Part shown: piece by piece, positions 35,503-44,445 of the stretch
Layout of the letters: each line of letters starts with the position of its first letter
Position numbering within the stretch: position 1 is the stretch's first letter
Assembly: GCA_023150945.1 (NCBI GenBank)
Contig: JAKLJX010000001.1
Coordinates: forward strand, 248,001-312,000
DNA from: a bacterium
Lineage (GTDB): Bacteria > Zhuqueibacterota > Zhuqueibacteria > Zhuqueibacterales > Zhuqueibacteraceae
Direction of reading: 5' to 3'
Length of the DNA: 64,000 nucleotides
Translations under genes and position numbers: made by a program
The notes under the pieces: generated by a model
What the model saw: the letters and a program-made list of their open reading frames with translations, nothing else
What the model was told of the DNA's origin: nothing
The model's database searches: none

Positions 35503-36447
35503 ATGAGCTTGCCGCTGTCACACGATCGCATTCAGTCCGTGCTTGATCAAGCTGTGGCGCAGGCGCGTGCTCATCACGCCGGAACGCTGGCGTCCTATAT
35601 TCCGGAGTTGGCGCGCGTCGATCCCGAATTGACCAGCGTGGCGATCACGCTGTTGGACGGCACCTGCCTGACCGCCGGCGATGCCGCGGCACATCGCTTC
35701 ACGCTGCAGAGCGTAGCCAAGCTGATTCTGTTGTTGGGAATGGTGGAAGAGTTTGGCGAGAATCAGGTATTTTCCTGGATCGGCGTGGAACCCTCCGGCA
35801 GTGCCTTCGCCTCCGTGGCCCAGCTTGATTTTCACGGCCCGGTGCCGCCCAATCCCCTGGTCAATGCCGGCGCGATTGCCCTGTGCAGCCATCTGCCCGG
35901 CACCAACATGGCGGAGCGTTTTCCGTGGGTCGAGAAATGGGCGGAGCGGCTGCTCGGCATGCGGCCCAACCTCAACTTCAGCGTTTATGAATCGGAGCGC
36001 CGCACCGGCGACCGCAACCGCGCGCTGGCGTATTTGATGAAAAGCAACGGCGTGGTTATGGGTGAAGTCGAGGACGTGCTCGATACCTACTTCGCGCTGT
36101 GTTCGCTGGAAACCCATGTCGCGCACGCTTCCCACTTGGCCATGATTTTGGCGCACGGCGGCTTGACGGCGGCAGGCGTGCGCCTGCTGTCGGCCCGCAC
36201 CGTCAGCTCGATTGTCGCGATCATGGCAACCTGCGGCTTGTATGATGAATCCGGCAGCCATCTCGTGCGCACCGGCTTGCCCGCGAAGAGCGGCGTTTCG
36301 GGCGTGATCGTGGCGGTGGCCACGGGCTGCGGCGGCATTGCTGTGGCCAGCCCGCGCATCAACAGCAAAGGCGGCAGCGTGCGCGGCCATGTCATGCTCG
36401 AGTTTCTGGCGCAGCAATTGGGATGGCACTTCGCTTTGCCGCGTTGA
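35503..36447 (+). CDS. glsA: Glutaminase GlsA
   Basis: 314 residues, the usual size of bacterial glutaminases (about 308), which hydrolyse glutamine to glutamate and ammonia. The serine-dependent fold of the beta-lactamase/DD-peptidase superfamily is clear: the catalytic pair in FTLQSVAKL (Ser and the Lys three residues on), NPLVNAGAIAL, YESERRTGDRNRALAYLMKS, and TGLPAKSGVSGVIVAV near the end. The ATG at 35503 has CCGGAGAGCGGGC upstream. It follows cdaA by 15 bases and may be in the same transcript. No signal peptide is visible, so it is cytoplasmic. Confidence 0.94.
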   Translation: MSLPLSHDRIQSVLDQAVAQARAHHAGTLASYIPELARVDPELTSVAITLLDGTCLTAGDAAAHRFTLQSVAKLILLLGMVEEFGENQVFSWIGVEPSGSAFASVAQLDFHGPVPPNPLVNAGAIALCSHLPGTNMAERFPWVEKWAERLLGMRPNLNFSVYESERRTGDRNRALAYLMKSNGVVMGEVEDVLDTYFALCSLETHVAHASHLAMILAHGGLTAAGVRLLSARTVSSIVAIMATCGLYDESGSHLVRTGLPAKSGVSGVIVAVATGCGGIAVASPRINSKGGSVRGHVMLEFLAQQLGWHFALPR

Positions 36448-36485
36448 GGCCGGTGGCAACCGGCTGGCATGCTGGCCTCCTCCTC

Positions 36486-36552
36486 AAAAAAGCGGACCAG
36501 AGGCAGCAGCCCGGCGACACCAGGTCAACCGAACCACGCCTCCGGCCCGCTT
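36486..36552 (-). terminator. Probable terminator of the multicopper oxidase gene (minus strand)
   Basis: AAGCGGACC (36490-36498) pairs with GGCCCGCTT (36544-36552) with one wobble, extended inward by AGGC/GCCT. On the minus strand the stem ends in a run of six T (plus-strand A at 36486-36491). The loop is long. The site lies within 40 nt of the stop at 36590. Confidence 0.5.
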
Positions 36553-36589
36553 GATGAAAAGCAGAAAGGCCGGTCGCTGATACTCAGGA

Positions 36590-38959
36590 CTAACGGATGA
36601 GATTCATCAGCCGGCTTTGGGTGAATTTGCCGGCAGTCATGCGGCAAATGTAGATGCCGCTGGCGACGGTCCGGCCTTGGTTATCCCTGCCATCCCACAT
36701 GAAAGTGTGACGGCCGGCCTCGAATCTTCCGTTCGCCAAGGTGCGAACCTCCTGTCCAAGCGCGTTGAAGATGCGGAGCTCGACTTGTTCCGCGGCCGGC
36801 ATCTGGAATCGGATGTTGGTCGAGGGATTGAAGGGATTGGGATAATTCTGCTCCAGAACAAACTCGCGCGGTGGCTTGGCCTCTGCGGTGGCATTGCTTG
36901 CCGACGCCTTGTGTGCCGGCGCGTTTGCCGGAATCGGCCCAACATGGAACGGCCGCATCATCTCGTTGTCTTCATGCTCCACGATGTGGCAGTGCCAAAC
37001 GTAGAAGCCGGGAAGGTCAAACTTTGCCTTGATGCGGGTGATCTCATCCGGATAGGCGATGACGGTGTCTTTGTAGCCCATTTCCCAGGGCTCCGGCCCA
37101 CGCACCATGCCGGTCATCTTGTTTTCCCGATTGACAACCTGGAACTGAACTTGATGCACATGAATCGGGTGGGAATCCATGGTGAAGTTGTGGATTTCCC
37201 AGGTTTCGGTGTCGCCGACGCCGGGATTTTCCGAGATATTGTCCATCCACATGAGTGGCGCACCGGTGCCGGCGGGAGTGAGCGTGCCCAACAGTGCCGC
37301 AGTCGGGCCAAAGGGCGCGCCGTTTTCGCAATCCAGCACAATGTTGCCCGAACCATCCTCGGAGGCGCGCACGGTTCTGGATTCTTCCTCGTTGAGAGAG
37401 ACCTGCCGGGTGGTCACTGAGGCGCCCAGCGCAGGCACAGCCGGCAGCCGCAATCGCATCGGCGGCGTGCTGGTGTCCACGCCGGTCGAAGAGATGACGC
37501 GGAATTGCATAACTTGGCCGGTGGTGGAGGGATCGGCCGGATCAAAATCCACTCCCGGCACACCGCCGGCAAAGGGCGCATCCGGCCCGAGGTTCAACAG
37601 AATAATCTCCGTACCAACCGGCACATTGGTGAAATCGACAATGACATCCGCGCGCTCAGCGGGTGACAGCAACAGTCGATCAAGCTGCACGGGTGTTGGC
37701 AGAAAACCGCCTTCCGCGCCGATTTGGTAAAACGGCAGGCCGTTGTCCATTTTGAGAATCAGGAAGCGGGAATTGCAGCCGTTCAGGAGCCGGAAACGGT
37801 AGCGCCGCTGCTCCACCTCCAGATAGGGCCAGGTCTGGCCATTGACCACCATGGTGTTGCCAAAAAACTCCGGATTCCAAATGGGCGAGACCTCGCTGGC
37901 CAGGCCATCGCAGGCTTCCTCCGGGATGAAGGGAATCTGCAACTGCGCGGGGTTCAAGCCTTCGAAAAAGGCGCGATGCTCGGGATAGAAAAGCGAGCCG
38001 TCGGCATTGAAGGCGCGGTCTTGGATGGCGAGCGGAATCTCATAGAAGGTGCCGAAGGGATTGGAGCCGACGCTGGGTGCCGGGCCGGGCAACTTGCCGC
38101 CAACGGCATCGCTCGGGCCACCGCGAATCAAGTAGAAGCCGGCGGGTCCGGCATAAACGTTGGAGCGCGTCATGCCGAGCGTATGGTCATGATACCATAG
38201 CGTGGTGGCGCGCTGGTTGTTGGGATAAGCGAAAGTGGCCTTGCCCGGACCCCAATACTTGGGCAGATTGAGCAGCCCGTACTTCTGTGCAAAGTAATCG
38301 TAGAACGTGCCTGTGCGAGCATAGCCGCCCGGAATATTCTTGGCATCGGGAAGGTACCAAGCCTCGGCATAGCCGTCGCTCTCTTCCGTTGTGTGGGCGC
38401 CGTGCACATGGGTGACCATCGGCACCGGCCCGAGGTAAGGCGTTGGGTCACTGCCGCGCATGTCGCGCATCATGGCTCCGCCCGGCGGGTTGGCCCAATG
38501 CAGCGTTTGGTCGATGGGAAGAAGATGAGGAAGATAATTGCCATTGGCATCAACCAGGCCGTTGACCCATTTGATAGCCGTCGGCTTGAGCCACTGGTTT
38601 TCGATGGTGAAGGCGGGATAAAAGTATTGCCCGCCCTGCGCCACGGTTCGCGGGTCATTCGCCGGACCGTAGCTCCACACCGTGGTCTTTGGTTGCCCGG
38701 CTGGCAGAATTTGTTGCTGGAATTGCCGAACCGCCAGTTCATAGTATTGCACCTTGACAAGCTTGCCGAATTTGATCTGGGTAGTGCGGGCGAATACCGG
38801 CGGCTTGGCGAGCGGCGATACGTACTTGGACAGCAAGGTGGGGTCCAGTGTTCCGCCTGGCAGAGCAGCAAAGAGCTTCTTTGTCCCCAACCATTTTGTG
38901 GGCAGAAAAAGGCCGGCGCCGGCAATGCCGGTGATCTTGATGAATTCGCGTCGATCCAT
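36590..38959 (-). CDS. Multicopper oxidase with Tat-like signal and C-terminal sorting domain
   Basis: 789 residues. The N-terminus MDRREFIKITGIAGAGLFLP has the twin-arginine pattern RR-x-F-x-K, expected when folded cofactor proteins are exported. Three cupredoxin domains follow with all four copper motifs: HVHGAHT (about 184-190), LWYHDHTLG (about 257), SHPIHVHQVQF (about 598) and VWHCHIVEHEDNEMM (about 661), which contain the type 1 Cys and trinuclear-cluster His residues. This is the CotA/bilirubin oxidase class, which oxidises phenols, bilirubin or metals using O2. After a short linker, the last ~85 residues form the sorting domain (QNYPNPFNPSTNIRFQMP to LMNLIR). Combining a Tat signal with this domain is unusual. 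AAAGAGGTG before the ATG is a good ribosome site. Confidence 0.94.
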   Translation of the reverse strand: MDRREFIKITGIAGAGLFLPTKWLGTKKLFAALPGGTLDPTLLSKYVSPLAKPPVFARTTQIKFGKLVKVQYYELAVRQFQQQILPAGQPKTTVWSYGPANDPRTVAQGGQYFYPAFTIENQWLKPTAIKWVNGLVDANGNYLPHLLPIDQTLHWANPPGGAMMRDMRGSDPTPYLGPVPMVTHVHGAHTTEESDGYAEAWYLPDAKNIPGGYARTGTFYDYFAQKYGLLNLPKYWGPGKATFAYPNNQRATTLWYHDHTLGMTRSNVYAGPAGFYLIRGGPSDAVGGKLPGPAPSVGSNPFGTFYEIPLAIQDRAFNADGSLFYPEHRAFFEGLNPAQLQIPFIPEEACDGLASEVSPIWNPEFFGNTMVVNGQTWPYLEVEQRRYRFRLLNGCNSRFLILKMDNGLPFYQIGAEGGFLPTPVQLDRLLLSPAERADVIVDFTNVPVGTEIILLNLGPDAPFAGGVPGVDFDPADPSTTGQVMQFRVISSTGVDTSTPPMRLRLPAVPALGASVTTRQVSLNEEESRTVRASEDGSGNIVLDCENGAPFGPTAALLGTLTPAGTGAPLMWMDNISENPGVGDTETWEIHNFTMDSHPIHVHQVQFQVVNRENKMTGMVRGPEPWEMGYKDTVIAYPDEITRIKAKFDLPGFYVWHCHIVEHEDNEMMRPFHVGPIPANAPAHKASASNATAEAKPPREFVLEQNYPNPFNPSTNIRFQMPAAEQVELRIFNALGQEVRTLANGRFEAGRHTFMWDGRDNQGRTVASGIYICRMTAGKFTQSRLMNLIR

Positions 38960-39758
38960 AATGCTTCACCTCTTTCGAGTGGCCGATCATTGGAAAATCG
39001 ACCTCCAGAAACCTGTGCGTTGATTAGCGACAACAGAAGCTCTCTCATCTCGCAAGTTGCCGGCATCACCTCCCGTCGCAAAGAACAGGCATGGTCAGGA
39101 TAGAATTGAAAAAACGCCAACTCCCAAAGAAGGTATGAACTCGTTACTGCGAACTGAAATCACAACCTGGTAGGTGGGACAGCCAGAATCAAACAAAGTC
39201 GACCCGAAATGTGTGGTCGCACAAATGCGTTGAGAGGTGATTGTAGTTCCAAGTCACAATCTACTGTCAATTGCTGAGTTTGAGCAAAACCCGGAGCCAC
39301 CTGGGTACCTCGATAGACAATATTGATGCCAGTTTTTGCGGCATAAGCAGGGAATAATTTGCAAGAGTTAAGCATGTGTTTCCATGAGCGCTGCATCATT
39401 ATGTACCGGCAACCGCAATACAATTGGAATGAATTGAATTGGCATGATTGGGAAAGCGGTACGAGAATTTTTTCAAGAATGCGAATATTTTGAATTCCGT
39501 TCAGTTGGGTGAAAGGCACAGGCACTCACGGACTGCCGGTTTGCCGGCCGCGGCCGGCCTTCCAGATCCCGCGGAACTTTTTGGAGCGACCGTCTTCATT
39601 ATGTTGCTGGCCAGATGTGGTCGGCCACAAGCGGCAGGATTCGAAAGGCCATCGCCGGCGTGCTTTGCGAGTGGAGTCCGCAAGTCAACGCCCCGCCTCC
39701 GGTGGGTCAGGGCCAGTAAACCGTCACGAATGCAAAGTCAAGCCATTTTTCAAGTACC
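38960..39758. other. Non-coding region between divergent genes
   Basis: About 800 bases with no convincing gene. 39120-39480 is lower in GC than the flanks and contains no repeat or RNA structure I recognise. The promoters for the multicopper oxidase (minus) and rlmN (plus) must be here, but no clear boxes can be chosen. 39520-39720 is GC-rich and holds only short GGCCG palindromes. Confidence 0.4.
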
Positions 39759-40811
39759 ATGACCAAGCAAAACCTCCTCGGCATGAGCCGAGAAGAGATT
39801 GCCGCCTTCTGCGTTGCGCTGGGCGAAAAACCCTATCGCGCTCGCCAGCTTTTTCAGTGGATCTATGGCCGCTCGGCCGCGCATTTTGCGGAGATGACCA
39901 ACCTGGCGCTGGCGTTGCGCGCACGCTTGGCGGAAGTCGCTGAACTGGCGCCGCTCGAACTCGTGCAGCGCAAAATCTCCCGCAACGGCGATACTGAAAA
40001 ACTGTTGTTTCGTCTACCGGATGGTCTGCAGGTCGAAAGTGTGATGATGGCCGAGGAGGGGCGCCACACGCTGTGCCTTTCTTCGCAGGTCGGTTGCCCG
40101 ATTGACTGTGCGTTTTGCGCCACCGGCAAAATGGGGCTGTTGCGCAATCTCACCGCCGGCGAGATCATCAATCAACTGCTGACTGCGCAGCGCGTGTGCG
40201 GCAGGAAGGTCACCAATGTCGTGTTGATGGGAATGGGAGAGCCGCTGAACAACTATGAGGCAGTGATCAAGGCCTGCCAGCTCATGGCCGATGCCGAAGG
40301 CCCGAATCTTGGGCAACGGCACATTGTGATTTCCACCAGCGGGCTGATCCCCAAGATTCGGCAGTTCGCCGCGGAGGGCCACAAGTACCGGCTGGCGATC
40401 TCACTCAATGCCACCACCGACGAGGTGAGAGACCGGCTGATGCCGCTCAATCGCAAGTATCCGATTGCGGATTTGCTGGCAGCCGCGCGGGACTATACGC
40501 GGCAGGCAAAACAGCGGGTGACGTTCGAGTATGTGCTGCTGGCGGGGGTGAATGACAGCGTGCAGGAGGCCGACCGCCTCAAGAAGCTCGTGGCCGGCAT
40601 TCCCTGCAAGATCAACCTGATTCCCTACAATGCCGTGGATGAGAATTTTCAGCGGCCGTCGGCTGAGCGCATCGAGGCGTTTTATCGCCGGCTGCAAAAC
40701 TTGCCCGCGCCGGTGACGCTGCGCTGGAGCAAGGGAGACGACATCGACGCTGCTTGCGGCCAACTCTGGACCAAGGCCGAGCGATCAGTGCGCGGTCGAG
40801 TGGCCGTTTGA
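39759..40811 (+). CDS. rlmN: 23S rRNA (adenine-2503-C2)/tRNA methyltransferase RlmN
   Basis: 350 residues. This radical SAM enzyme methylates A2503 of 23S rRNA and A37 of some tRNAs. The Fe-S cluster motif CPIDCAFC places Cys at about 113, 117 and 120. The two extra catalytic Cys are in LCLSSQVGC (about 106) and DAACGQLW (about 333). Other family segments are VTNVVLMGMGEPLNNYEAVI, HIVISTSGLIPKIRQFA and NLIPYNAVDENFQRPS. The length is normal. Its last 27 bases overlap the end of the convergent TPR gene. Confidence 0.96.
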   Translation: MTKQNLLGMSREEIAAFCVALGEKPYRARQLFQWIYGRSAAHFAEMTNLALALRARLAEVAELAPLELVQRKISRNGDTEKLLFRLPDGLQVESVMMAEEGRHTLCLSSQVGCPIDCAFCATGKMGLLRNLTAGEIINQLLTAQRVCGRKVTNVVLMGMGEPLNNYEAVIKACQLMADAEGPNLGQRHIVISTSGLIPKIRQFAAEGHKYRLAISLNATTDEVRDRLMPLNRKYPIADLLAAARDYTRQAKQRVTFEYVLLAGVNDSVQEADRLKKLVAGIPCKINLIPYNAVDENFQRPSAERIEAFYRRLQNLPAPVTLRWSKGDDIDAACGQLWTKAERSVRGRVAV

Positions 40812-41888
40812 GGCGGCCGCCGGGCTGAGGCACTGGAGCTTCAATCCCTCGATTTCCTTCTTGATGTCCTTGTGCCAGTCATCGCGGGGCACGCGCAACT
40901 GGGAAGCTCTCGCCAATTCGTTGCAGCCCGCCTCGGTTTGCCCTGCCTGAAAACTGACTCGTGCCATTTTGGTGCGGCACACCGCCTCGAGGTAGGGGGA
41001 GAGTTTCTTCTCCTGTTGCAGCGTGGTCATGATCTGGCGGTAGTAGTCCAGCGCCTGTTCATGGCGGCCCAGCCGCACGGCAGACTCGGCCGCGCCCCAG
41101 AGAAAGAAGCGGCTGTTGGGAAACTGGCGCAGGGCGGAATCGGCCAGGGCGAAAGCTTCCTCGGGGCGGGCTTCCTCGAGCAGAATCCAGGTGAGGCCGT
41201 TGATGGCGGCATAGCGCGCATACTGGCCGTGGGCGACGGCCTGTCTGATCATTCGGATGCCGGCTTCGCGCTCGTCGGAAAAGAGCGGAACGGGAAGCTT
41301 CTTGCTGAGCTTGCTGCGATAGTACTTGTAACTGCCAATGCCGAGATAAGCATCATAAAGCGTGGGATCCAGGCGAATGGCTGCCTCCAGGTGGCGGATG
41401 GTCTTCACGCCGTGATGAAACGCTTCGAGATAACGGCGATGCTTGGAGACATAGAAAGACTCATAGCCGTAGGCGCTGCCGAGAAAGAAGTGCGCGGCCG
41501 CATCGTTGGGATGCTGCCGGAGTTGTTTTTCGGCAAGCTCCCGGCACTTTCTTAAGCTTTTGTAAAATTCCTTCTCCTCACTGCTGTCCTCATAGTCGAG
41601 CATGATCGACTGCAGGGTGGCGGCGCGGAAGAGATGACCGAGGGGATGGTTGGGGGCAAGCGCAATGGCGCGGTCGATGGCGGCGAGTGCCCGGCCATAC
41701 TCCTGGTTGATGGTGCAATGCACCGAGGCTTGCAGCAGGGAATCGATTTCCGCAGCCCTTTTCTCCTGCGGGTAGCTAGATACGGTACTGAGCAAGACGG
41801 TAGCGGCCGCCAGCCAACGCACCAGGAGTTCTTTGAAAAGATTATCTTTTTGCAACAGGCGTCCTGTCATGGGGTTTCGATCCATCAA
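40785..41888 (-). CDS. TPR-like exported protein
   Basis: About 367 residues; starts at 41888, 41885 and 41870 are all possible and none has a strong ribosome site. A short hydrophobic segment (LVRWLAAATVLLSTVSSYP) suggests a signal peptide or anchor. The rest is helical with TPR-like pairs such as YGRALAAIDRAIALAPNHPL, AAAHFFLGSAYGYESFYVSK, IRHLEAAIRLDPTLYDAYLG and LGRHEQALDYYRQIMTTLQ. It is similar in style to uncharacterised FCB-group TPR proteins of about 350 residues. Function is unknown. It converges on and overlaps rlmN. Confidence 0.78.
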   Translation of the reverse strand: MMDRNPMTGRLLQKDNLFKELLVRWLAAATVLLSTVSSYPQEKRAAEIDSLLQASVHCTINQEYGRALAAIDRAIALAPNHPLGHLFRAATLQSIMLDYEDSSEEKEFYKSLRKCRELAEKQLRQHPNDAAAHFFLGSAYGYESFYVSKHRRYLEAFHHGVKTIRHLEAAIRLDPTLYDAYLGIGSYKYYRSKLSKKLPVPLFSDEREAGIRMIRQAVAHGQYARYAAINGLTWILLEEARPEEAFALADSALRQFPNSRFFLWGAAESAVRLGRHEQALDYYRQIMTTLQQEKKLSPYLEAVCRTKMARVSFQAGQTEAGCNELARASQLRVPRDDWHKDIKKEIEGLKLQCLSPAAASNGHSTAH

Positions 41889-42232
41889 AACGTTTTCGAA
41901 AAGTCATTGCTGGGCGGTCTCGCCCAGCGGCGGCAGCCGCTCGCGCGCGCTGCCCGGAATTCCTGCAGCCACTGCGGGCAACGCCGGGTCTGCGAGCGGA
42001 AAAACTAGCAGAAATTAACATAAAAGCAAGCGCTGCCTGTGCGGAAAGGGAGAAAGCACAATTTTTTTACGGAAAATCGTCACCGGCTTCGTGCGCCACC
42101 GTGGAGGAACCGCCCCAAGGGGTGGCAAACGAAGTTGTTGACAAAATAATTGAAAATTTGTAGATTGCCACGCTTTCGAGAAATAACTCTGCATAATGCA
42201 AGAGACGCATCACCCAATTTGAAGGAGGGAGT
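41889..42232. other. Divergent intergenic region upstream of sigA
   Basis: Contains the sigA promoter at 42138-42166 and a GTGC/GCAC hairpin followed by AATTTTTTT near 42038-42068, which is too weak to call a terminator. No gene is seen. Confidence 0.5.
42138..42166 (+). promoter_or_regulatory. sigA promoter
   Basis: TTGACA at 42138-42143, a 17-base AT-rich spacer and TAGATT at 42161-42166. Transcription would start near 42173 and leave a leader of about 60 bases containing AAGGAGGGAGT directly before the GTG start. Confidence 0.75.
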
Positions 42233-43090
42233 GTGGCGAGACTCACGGGTGCGAACCGTTCCAGAACGGATCAGTCCCTAGAGAAGTACCTCCAGGAAAT
42301 TAGTGAAGTTCCTCTACTATCCCCCGAAGCTGAGATCGAGCTCGCCAAGCGCATTAAGAAGGGTGATGAAGAAGCATTAGAGAGACTTACCAAAGCCAAT
42401 CTGCGTTTCGTAGTCAGCGTTGCTAAACAGTATCAAAATCAAGGTCTTTCGTTAGGTGATTTGATCAATGAGGGTAACCTCGGACTGATCAAGGCGGCGA
42501 GCCGTTTTGATGAGACACGAGGGTTCAAATTCATATCCTACGCTGTCTGGTGGATTCGCCAGTCCATTCTACAAGCGCTGGCGGAGCAATCTCGCGTCGT
42601 CCGTCTGCCGCTCAACCGTGTCGGCGCTCTCAACAAAATCGGCAAGGCGCTCAGCTCGCTGGAACAGGAATTCGAACGCGAGCCTTCCGCGCACGAAATC
42701 GCCGACAAAGTCGAGATGACGCCATATGAAGTCTCAGATACCTTAAAGATTTCCGGCAAGCATGTCTCCCTGGATGCTCCTTTCAATCAAGATGAGGAGA
42801 GCCGGCTGTTGGACGTGCTGGAAAACGAGGAGATGCCCTCGCCGGACAATAATCTCATGAGCGAGTCGCTGCGCATCGAAGTCGAGCGGGCGCTGGAGAC
42901 GCTGACCGAACGCGAAGCGGAGGTCGTCAAGCTCTATTTTGGCTTGGGACGCGAACATCCGCTGACCCTCGAAGAAATTGGTGAACTTTTCAAACTGACG
43001 CGCGAGCGGGTGCGGCAAATCAAGGAGAAGGCGATCAAGCGTCTCCGGCATGCTTCGCGCAGCAAGCCGCTCCGCAGTTATCTCGGTTGA
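42233..43090 (+). CDS. rpoD: Primary sigma factor SigA/RpoD, short form
   Basis: 285 residues starting with GTG after a strong AAGGAGGG site. Region 1.2 begins at [19 protein letters not shown], with no region 1.1, as in Bacteroidota and related phyla. Region 2 contains FRFVV-type core-binding helices ([20 protein letters not shown]) and the -10 recognition helix [16 protein letters not shown]. Region 3 has [14 protein letters not shown]. Region 4 includes [20 protein letters not shown], the -35 binding helix-turn-helix. Completeness of regions 2-4 and the small size indicate the housekeeping factor. The gene has its own promoter. Its DNA is noticeably less GC-rich in the first 300 bases than its neighbours. 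Confidence 0.95.
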   Translation: MARLTGANRSRTDQSLEKYLQEISEVPLLSPEAEIELAKRIKKGDEEALERLTKANLRFVVSVAKQYQNQGLSLGDLINEGNLGLIKAASRFDETRGFKFISYAVWWIRQSILQALAEQSRVVRLPLNRVGALNKIGKALSSLEQEFEREPSAHEIADKVEMTPYEVSDTLKISGKHVSLDAPFNQDEESRLLDVLENEEMPSPDNNLMSESLRIEVERALETLTEREAEVVKLYFGLGREHPLTLEEIGELFKLTRERVRQIKEKAIKRLRHASRSKPLRSYLG

Positions 43091-43379
43091 CGGCCCGCCT
43101 CAGGACGAGGAACCGCCGCCGGCCGGGTTCATGAGCCTCCTGACCAAGATTCCCGTTGACATTGGAGCGTTAGCGGGGTAGATTAGGCTCATCCAACTAT
43201 TGCACAGACAATTATTTCAGAAAGCAAGACTAGGATGGTTTCACGAATTAATCGGAACCCGTGGTGCACGGGGAGGAACGGAGTATGTGTATCGCTCTTA
43301 ACCACAACACGACCAGCACCCCCGAGCTACAGTCAACTTAAGTCCACTGCAACGTCCCCAATCACGGAGGAAGGGAATC
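43091..43379. other. Leader region of the M23 peptidase gene
   Basis: Holds the promoter at 43156-43184 and then about 190 bases of leader. A tight hairpin CCCGTG-GTG-CACGGG at about 43258-43272 is followed by AGGAACGGAG. I cannot assign it to a riboswitch class. GGAGGAAGGG precedes the ATG. Confidence 0.45.
43156..43184 (+). promoter_or_regulatory. Promoter of the M23 peptidase gene
   Basis: TTGACA at 43156-43161, a 17-base spacer, TAGATT at 43179-43184: the same -35, spacing and -10 as the sigA promoter. The predicted start near 43191 gives an untranslated leader of about 190 bases. Confidence 0.7.
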
Positions 43380-44306
43380 ATGGGCGATAAGAAGATTAAG
43401 CTGATCTTATTTTCGCTTCAGGGGTCGGAAGTCAGAACGGTTAATTTGTCGTGGAAGAGGATCATATCTATTATGTTCTCATCATTCGTCGTGATGCTAT
43501 TGATGGTCGGTTCTTCGATTGCTCTGTTCACCGACTTCTACAAGGACGAAAGCATCACCAGACTCAACCGAACCAATCAGGCCCTGACCAAGCAGCTCCA
43601 ACACATGAGCGCCAAGGTCACTGAGCTTGACAGCCGCATGCAAGTTGTCGAACAAAACGACGATGACCTGCGCGTCTATGCCGAACTCCCACGCCTCGAC
43701 CCCGACGTGCGCAAGGCCGGCACCGGCGGCGCGCTGGGCACCTATGTCGACGTGGATTTGAACCTGCTGCCCGAAACCGTCAGAAGTGAAACCCGGCAGG
43801 TGAATCAAACGCTCGCCGAGCTTGAACGCCGCATCGCCCTGCACTTCGACAACAACAAAGAAGTGAAGGAAAAAATCGCGAACGACAACGCCCAGCTCAA
43901 ACACACTCCCTCGATTCGCCCCGTCGAAGCCGGACGCATCACCGACAAATACGGCAAACGGCTGGATCCCTTCATCGAGCGCGTGAAGCACCACTACGGA
44001 GTGGACATTTCCGCGGAGATCGGAACCGAAGTCTATGCCGCAGCCGCGGGCGTGGTGGTGGCGGCCAAGGCAACCTACAGCCTGGGCCAGGGCTATGGCC
44101 GGCATGTCATCATCGATCACGGCTATGGCTACAAAACTCTTTACGGCCACCTCTCCGAAGTCTGGGTGAAGGAAGGCCAGCGCATCGAACGCTGGGACGT
44201 CATCGGCCTGGTCGGCAACACCGGCCGCACCACCGGCCCCCATCTCCATTTCGAAGTGCACAAGGACGACTCACCGGTCGATCCTCAGAATTTCTTTCTC
44301 AATTGA
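43380..44306 (+). CDS. M23-family metallopeptidase, membrane-anchored
   Basis: 308 residues. After a short cytoplasmic start, a hydrophobic helix (about 26-50, ISIMFSSFVVMLLMVGSSIA) anchors it. A coiled-coil of about 60 residues (LNRTNQALTKQLQHMSAKVT) and a linker follow. The LytM/peptidase M23 domain spans ~185-308, with zinc ligands in KHHYGVDISAEIG (His and Asp), the HLSE strand and the GPHLHFEVH motif. All ligands are present, so it should be an active peptidoglycan endopeptidase, unlike EnvC/NlpD-type LytM proteins that have lost them. It acts in the periplasm on peptide cross-links. Its own promoter and leader make it independent of sigA. Confidence 0.93.
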   Translation: MGDKKIKLILFSLQGSEVRTVNLSWKRIISIMFSSFVVMLLMVGSSIALFTDFYKDESITRLNRTNQALTKQLQHMSAKVTELDSRMQVVEQNDDDLRVYAELPRLDPDVRKAGTGGALGTYVDVDLNLLPETVRSETRQVNQTLAELERRIALHFDNNKEVKEKIANDNAQLKHTPSIRPVEAGRITDKYGKRLDPFIERVKHHYGVDISAEIGTEVYAAAAGVVVAAKATYSLGQGYGRHVIIDHGYGYKTLYGHLSEVWVKEGQRIERWDVIGLVGNTGRTTGPHLHFEVHKDDSPVDPQNFFLN

Positions 44307-44326
44307 AACAGCTTGCATGATGGCCA

Positions 44327-44360
44327 AGCGCCTTCCGAGGCCGGAAGTGCGCTTTTTTTA
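44327..44360 (+). terminator. Rho-independent terminator after the M23 gene
   Basis: AGCGCCTTCC (from 44327) pairs with GGAAGTGCGCT (to 44353) with one bulge, followed by TTTTTTATT. It is 20 nt after the stop. Confidence 0.8.
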
Positions 44361-44445
44361 TTCCTGGACTTTTGACCTGAAAGAGAGCAAGCTCCGCCCC
44401 TCCTGACTGCCAGCCCATCCTTGCCTGCGGGGCTTCTCTTGCCGG

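Noticed and set aside
39160-39525. A 121-codon minus-strand open frame in the gap before rlmN
   Set aside because: No start signal, no recognisable domain, and composition unlike the coding regions of the window.
42038-42068. A terminator-like GTGC/GCAC hairpin followed by T's before sigA
   Set aside because: A four-base stem is too weak, and no + strand gene ends nearby.
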